Part shown: positions 60,360 to 64,000 of the stretch, one piece after another
Layout of the letters: each line of letters starts with the position of its first letter
How positions within the stretch are numbered: position 1 is the first letter of the stretch
DNA from: Methylocystis sp.
Lineage (GTDB): Bacteria > Pseudomonadota > Alphaproteobacteria > Rhizobiales > Beijerinckiaceae
Direction: 5' to 3'
Assembly (NCBI GenBank): GCA_002929055.1
Contig: PERY01000004.1
Span: forward strand, 85,039 to 149,038
DNA: 64,000 nucleotides
Notes under the pieces: generated by a model
The model's input: only the letters and a program-made list of their open reading frames with translations
The model's database searches: none
Told to the model about the DNA's origin: nothing
Position numbers and translations under genes: made by a program

Positions 60360-62606
60360 CTACTCGACTGCGCCAATGGTCGGAAAATCGTCACGCCGCG
60401 TCTGAGTGATTGCGTCGCGTGGCTTGATCGAGCTCTGCTTGCCGGAGGCGGTCGTCCTGGCCTTCTTCTCGATCGACTCCAGCGCCTCGACCGCGCCTTT
60501 CGACAATGTCGCCGGCCGCTGCGGCGCGCCGAGATCGAGCGCCCGCACGGCGACGCCATTGGCTGAAGCGGCCTCGGGCCTGGGTTCCGGCTTCAACCCT
60601 GCGATGGGCTTCAGCGGAACGCCCTGCAGCGCATAGGCCATGACGTCGTGCCAGGTGCCCGCGGGGAGCGTGCCGCCGGTCATGTTGTTCATCGGCTCAT
60701 TGTCGTCGTTGCCGTACCAGACGCAGCCGCCCATGACGCCGGTATAGCCGCAGAACCAGGCGTCCTTGTAACCGTTGGTCGTGCCGGTCTTGCCGATGAC
60801 GTCGATGTCGCCGAGCTGCGCGCGTTTCGCCGTGCCTTCCACGACGACGCGCTTCATCATCCCGGCGAGGTCCACCACCTTCTCGTAAGGCAGCACCTGC
60901 TGCTGGGGCGGGGCGTCGCGATCGTGCCGGTAGATGAGATCGCCCTGGCGGCTTCGTATCTCGATGGCCGCATAGGGAATCGTCCGCTTTCCGCCATTGG
61001 CGAAGGCCGCATAGGCGGCCGAATGTTCGAGCAGGATCACGTCGCTCTGGCCGACGGGAAGCGAGGGCGTATCCTCGAGCGGCGTGGTGATGCCGAGCCT
61101 GCGGCAGGTGTCGATGATTCTCGCGCGTCCAAGGCGCGAGTCGCCATTGCCGATGGCGATGGAAAGCTGGATCGCGATTGTGTTGAGCGATTTGGCGAGG
61201 GCGAGGGAAAGCGGCAGGGAGCCCGCATAGCCGCCGCTGTAGTTCTTGACGCAATAGTTGCCGATGCAGGTCGGCCTGTCGGTGACGACCGTCGTCGGCT
61301 TGAATTTTCCGGTCATCAGCGCGGTCAGATAGACGTAGGGCTTGAAGGACGAGCCCGGCTGGCGCGAGCCGTCGGTCGCGCGGTTGAACTGGCTCGCGCC
61401 GTAATCGCGCCCGCCGACGATGGCCCGCACGGCGCCGTCCGTCTCCATCACCACCATCGCCGCCTGCTTGGCGTGATAGGAACGGCCCTGCTCGCGTAAA
61501 TTGGTCTCGATCTTTTCCTCTGCAAGTTTCTGCGTGTTGGAGTCGAGGGCTGTGCGCACCGTGAGGACGCGCGTGTCGCCGAGCTTGCCGCCCGCCGCGA
61601 GCTTGCGGATCTCGCCATAGGCGTAGTCGAGATACCAGTCTGGACTTTCCTCGCGGGCGCGGTCGACCGGCGTCGCGGGGCTCCTTTGCGCCGCGATGAT
61701 CTGGCTCTGGCTCATGAAACCGGCGTCAACGAGATTGTTCAAGACGTCATTGGCGCGGGCGCGCGCCGCCGGCAGATTATTGTGGGGCGCATATTTCGTC
61801 GGCGCCTTGAAGAGGCCCGCGAGCATCGCGGCCTCCGCCAGCGTGACGTCCTTGACGGATTTTCCGAAATAGAACTCCGCGGCCGCCTGAATGCCGAAGG
61901 CGCCGCCGCCCATATAAACCCGATCGAGATAGAGTTGCAGGATCTGCCGCTTGGTGAGGTGGTGCTCCAGCCAAAGGGCCAGAAACGCCTCGTTGATCTT
62001 GCGGGTGATGGTGCGCTCATTGGAGAGAAACAGGTTCTTGGCGAGCTGCTGCGTGATCGACGAGCCGCCCTGCACGACGCCGGACGAACGCGCGTTGACT
62101 GTGAGCGCGCGCGCCGTTCCGATCACGTCGATGCCGAAATGCTCGTAGAAGCGGCGGTCCTCGGTGGCGAGGACGGCCTTGACGAGATAGTCGGGATATT
62201 CTTCGAGCGGCACGGCGTCGTCGTGCTTGATGCCGCGCTGGCCCACCTGCGTCCCATATCGGTCGAGGAAAGTGACCGCGAGATCGGTCTGCTTCAGCCA
62301 GTCGCCCTCATTCGTCATCTTGAAGGCCGAGCCGGCCAGCGCCATCATCCCGATCAGCCCGACAAGGCCCCAGGTCAGCGCCTCGCAGGAGACCTCCACC
62401 GCGAGCCTGGCGAAGCCCGAAACATGGAACCGCTCCATGAAGGTGGAGAAATTCTCGTAAAGCTCGCGCGAGCGCCTTCCGCTGTCGAAGACGCTCGAGT
62501 CGATCAGCGCGTCGGTCGACAGCAGGATGCGCTGGACGCGCTTCACAAGGGGCGAGGACAAAAGACGCTCGAACAAGGCTCGAAAACTCCTCCGCCGGGA
62601 ATTCAA
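60360..62606 (-). CDS. penicillin-binding protein 1A (glycosyltransferase/transpeptidase)
   Basis: Bifunctional peptidoglycan synthase of about 748 residues. Membrane anchor about 75-97; glycosyltransferase 51 domain with catalytic Glu149 in ATEDRRFYEHFG and GGSSITQQLAKNL near 180; transpeptidase with SSFK at 419-422, SLN at 473-475 and KTGTT at 606-610. The start is a TTG at 62606 with GAAGG upstream. A Pro/Glu-rich C-terminal tail follows the transpeptidase. It makes glycan strands and cross-links them. Confidence 0.95.
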   Translation of the reverse strand: MNSRRRSFRALFERLLSSPLVKRVQRILLSTDALIDSSVFDSGRRSRELYENFSTFMERFHVSGFARLAVEVSCEALTWGLVGLIGMMALAGSAFKMTNEGDWLKQTDLAVTFLDRYGTQVGQRGIKHDDAVPLEEYPDYLVKAVLATEDRRFYEHFGIDVIGTARALTVNARSSGVVQGGSSITQQLAKNLFLSNERTITRKINEAFLALWLEHHLTKRQILQLYLDRVYMGGGAFGIQAAAEFYFGKSVKDVTLAEAAMLAGLFKAPTKYAPHNNLPAARARANDVLNNLVDAGFMSQSQIIAAQRSPATPVDRAREESPDWYLDYAYGEIRKLAAGGKLGDTRVLTVRTALDSNTQKLAEEKIETNLREQGRSYHAKQAAMVVMETDGAVRAIVGGRDYGASQFNRATDGSRQPGSSFKPYVYLTALMTGKFKPTTVVTDRPTCIGNYCVKNYSGGYAGSLPLSLALAKSLNTIAIQLSIAIGNGDSRLGRARIIDTCRRLGITTPLEDTPSLPVGQSDVILLEHSAAYAAFANGGKRTIPYAAIEIRSRQGDLIYRHDRDAPPQQQVLPYEKVVDLAGMMKRVVVEGTAKRAQLGDIDVIGKTGTTNGYKDAWFCGYTGVMGGCVWYGNDDNEPMNNMTGGTLPAGTWHDVMAYALQGVPLKPIAGLKPEPRPEAASANGVAVRALDLGAPQRPATLSKGAVEALESIEKKARTTASGKQSSIKPRDAITQTRRDDFPTIGAVE

Positions 62607-62715
62607 CCGGCGGCCTTCAATGTTAGCACTTTATCAACCATCTTGACGACCGTCGCCCCAACCCTCATTGCGGTTATGGTTTCCGTCAGCCGGCGGAACA
62701 GCCGGACGGAGCACA

Positions 62716-63207
62716 ATGGCGGGCGAAAAAGGCGGAAAAAGCGCGGCGGCGCCCTTTTGGGAGAAGCCGCTCTCGGAGCTGACCCGCGCGCAATGGGAAA
62801 AACTCTGCGACGGTTGCGGGCGCTGCTGTCTGGTCAAGCTCGAGGATGAGGACACGGGCAAGGTCCACCACACGAGCGTCTCCTGCAAGATGCTCGACCG
62901 CGACACCTGCCAGTGCAGCGATTACAGGAACCGCCGCGACCATGTGCCCGACTGCGTGCGGCTGACGCTGACGAAACTGCAGGAGATCGACTGGCTGCCG
63001 CCGACCTGCGCCTATGTGCTGCGCAACGAAGGCAAACCCCTGCCCCCCTGGCATCCGCTGATCTCGGGCGATCCGGACAGCGTGCATCTCGCCGGCGTCT
63101 CGGTGCGCGGCAAGGTGGAGGTCAGCGAGGCGGAGATTGAGGAGGAGGACACGCCGGACTACATCCGCATGTGGCCGAAGCGCTGGCCGAAGAAGGCGCG
63201 ATATTGA
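62716..63207 (+). CDS. UPF0260 / YcgN-like cysteine-rich protein
   Basis: Protein of 163 residues with a cluster of conserved cysteines (CDGCGRCC near 31, then [17 protein letters not shown] near 57 and DCVRLT near 80), the mark of the YkgJ/UPF0260 zinc-iron-chelating family. Function unknown; an iron-sulfur or zinc site is likely. GGAG precedes the ATG at 62716. Confidence 0.9.
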   Translation: MAGEKGGKSAAAPFWEKPLSELTRAQWEKLCDGCGRCCLVKLEDEDTGKVHHTSVSCKMLDRDTCQCSDYRNRRDHVPDCVRLTLTKLQEIDWLPPTCAYVLRNEGKPLPPWHPLISGDPDSVHLAGVSVRGKVEVSEAEIEEEDTPDYIRMWPKRWPKKARY

Positions 63208-63216
63208 GGGCTGGCG

Positions 63217-63378
63217 TCAGTCGCCGCCGCAGCTCCCACAGCTTCCGCCGCAGTCGCCGTCCCCCCAGTCGCCGAAGTCAGAAGCGCTGCCCGAGTCACC
63301 GCCCGGAAAAACGCGGCTCATGATCCGCGCGATCATGACAATGACCGCTATGCCCGCGACGAGGGCGACTTCCAACAT
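63217..63378 (-). CDS. tiny membrane protein with Gly/Cys-rich tail
   Basis: Protein of 53 residues. Start MLEVALVAGIAVIVMIARIMSRVF is a single membrane segment, followed by a GDSGSASDFGDWGDGD region and a C-terminal CGGSCGSCGG cluster of three Cys and many Gly. GGAG 7 bases before the ATG supports the start over the longer frame. The Gly/Cys tail resembles metal- or Fe-S-binding ends or lasso-like mini-motifs, but no family is recognised. It is convergent with the UPF0260 gene. Confidence 0.6.
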   Translation of the reverse strand: MLEVALVAGIAVIVMIARIMSRVFPGGDSGSASDFGDWGDGDCGGSCGSCGGD

Positions 63379-63570
63379 TGATGAGCTCCGGGCCTCTATT
63401 GCCTGCGCGAGCCTAAGTACCGAGAATGAAAGAAAGCTTTCCGGCGAGGAACACGCGTGAGGAACTTTTTCCAGTCGATATGATTTTATTCCGCATACTG
63501 TAGTTGCCATACCCACTTGCGCAGGCATGTCCTATTATCGCCTCTTTCAGCGATTCGGACTGCTCGCTCT

Positions 63571-64000
63571 ATGGCCTATAAAAAATCAGAGATGGAGATG
63601 CGCGACGCTTTATCGCGTCAAATCGGCCACCTTAGAAGGTCTTGCGCCGCATATGACAGCGGTGTTGTAGAAGAAGCGGAACGCATTGCGAGTGCTGTTT
63701 ATGTTTTATGCTGGGACGGTGGAGACAGAAGCAAATCTATATTAGGATTGACCGGTTACAAGGACTCGATAAATTTTATAACGTCGACGGGGTCGCGATG
63801 GGACAGACCAAACGCAATACATATGATGCCGCGACTTATAAGTATGAAATTTAAGCCAGATGGGTCTTCATATTATTGCCCGTTACTAGGCTCAAATTCG
63901 ATCATGAACGTCGACTGTAATTTTGAGTTTTGGTGGCATGAGAACGTAATTCATAATGGAAGCGATCACAGCCTCTCAAGAAAGCAATTGGTTTTTGCGC
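63571..64000 (+). CDS. AT-rich hypothetical protein, cut by the window edge
   Basis: From the ATG at 63571 an open frame of 143 codons runs off the window. It encodes MAYKKSEMEMRDALSRQIGHLRRSCAAYDSG, then EAERIASAVYVLCWDGG and LGLTGYKDSINFITSTG; the segment LRRSCAAYDSGxxxEAxRIA recurs in a family of widespread uncharacterised bacterial proteins. It is far richer in A+T than its neighbours, a sign of recent acquisition. The 192-base gap before it is also AT-rich and holds no other gene that I can see. Function unknown. Confidence 0.6.
   Translation, partial: MAYKKSEMEMRDALSRQIGHLRRSCAAYDSGVVEEAERIASAVYVLCWDGGDRSKSILGLTGYKDSINFITSTGSRWDRPNAIHMMPRLISMKFKPDGSSYYCPLLGSNSIMNVDCNFEFWWHENVIHNGSDHSLSRKQLVFA

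Overview
The window looks like chromosomal DNA of an alphaproteobacterium of the Hyphomicrobiales. The coding regions are GC-rich, and TTG and GTG starts are frequent. It carries a rhizobial-type motor set (motA, motB, motC and a FliK/MotD-like protein), CtrA-type TTAA-N7-TTAA boxes next to flagellar genes, a phaR / phaA-phaB polyhydroxybutyrate locus, and a complete NAD-linked molybdenum/tungsten formate dehydrogenase operon (fdsGBA-fdhD-fdsD). Formate oxidation plus PHB synthesis would suit a methylotroph such as a Methylocystis/Methylosinus-like methanotroph. No methane or methanol oxidation gene lies in the window, so that placement is inference only.

Layout. 1-1241: cytosine-5 DNA methyltransferase followed on the same strand by what appears to be the first 25 codons of a Vsr mismatch endonuclease, cut by the window edge. 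1408-9412: LemA lipoprotein, serine acetyltransferase, a crotonase-fold protein, an acyltransferase-3 / SGNH pair, an RluA-type pseudouridine synthase and a TldD/TldE-like pair. 9459-12512: NMT1/THI5-type ABC transporter with a REP-like palindrome inside the operon, then a histidine-rich secreted miniprotein flanked by a decayed second copy of the permease 3' end. 12572-19353: L,D-transpeptidase, YchF, an ABC membrane half-transporter without ATPase, and the PHB genes. 19486-21600: a flippase-like membrane gene split by a 1102-bp IS630-family element. 21729-31234: small membrane and secreted proteins, MarR regulator, an Fe-S/SCP2 protein, EF-G paralogue, RNase PH, RdgB, aldehyde dehydrogenase with its DUF779 partner, MscL, and an O6-methylguanine methyltransferase that seems to start at ATT.

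31307-46023 is flagellar. flgB-flgC-fliE-flgG-flgA-flgI (plus strand) meets flhB, fliG, fliN, fliM, motA, a transglycosylase, fliK/motD, motC, motB, a FliH-like gene and fliF (all minus strand), followed by one flagellin gene. Export genes such as flhA, fliI and fliPQR are not here. 46240-53820: SEC-C/YchJ protein, the formate dehydrogenase operon and its LysR gene. 54198-63378: cell-wall and housekeeping genes (D,D-carboxypeptidase, COG0523 GTPase, ComF, glutaredoxin, PBP1A and others). The last 430 bases hold the start of an AT-rich gene of unknown function.

No tRNA, rRNA or CRISPR array was recognised. The strongest observations are the IS630 insertion whose removal restores an open frame exactly, the CtrA-like boxes at the flagellar promoters, the duplicated permease end beside the His-rich gene, the non-canonical ATT start of the alkyltransferase, and the truncated dcm-vsr type module. 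I did not find a clearly new multi-gene system.
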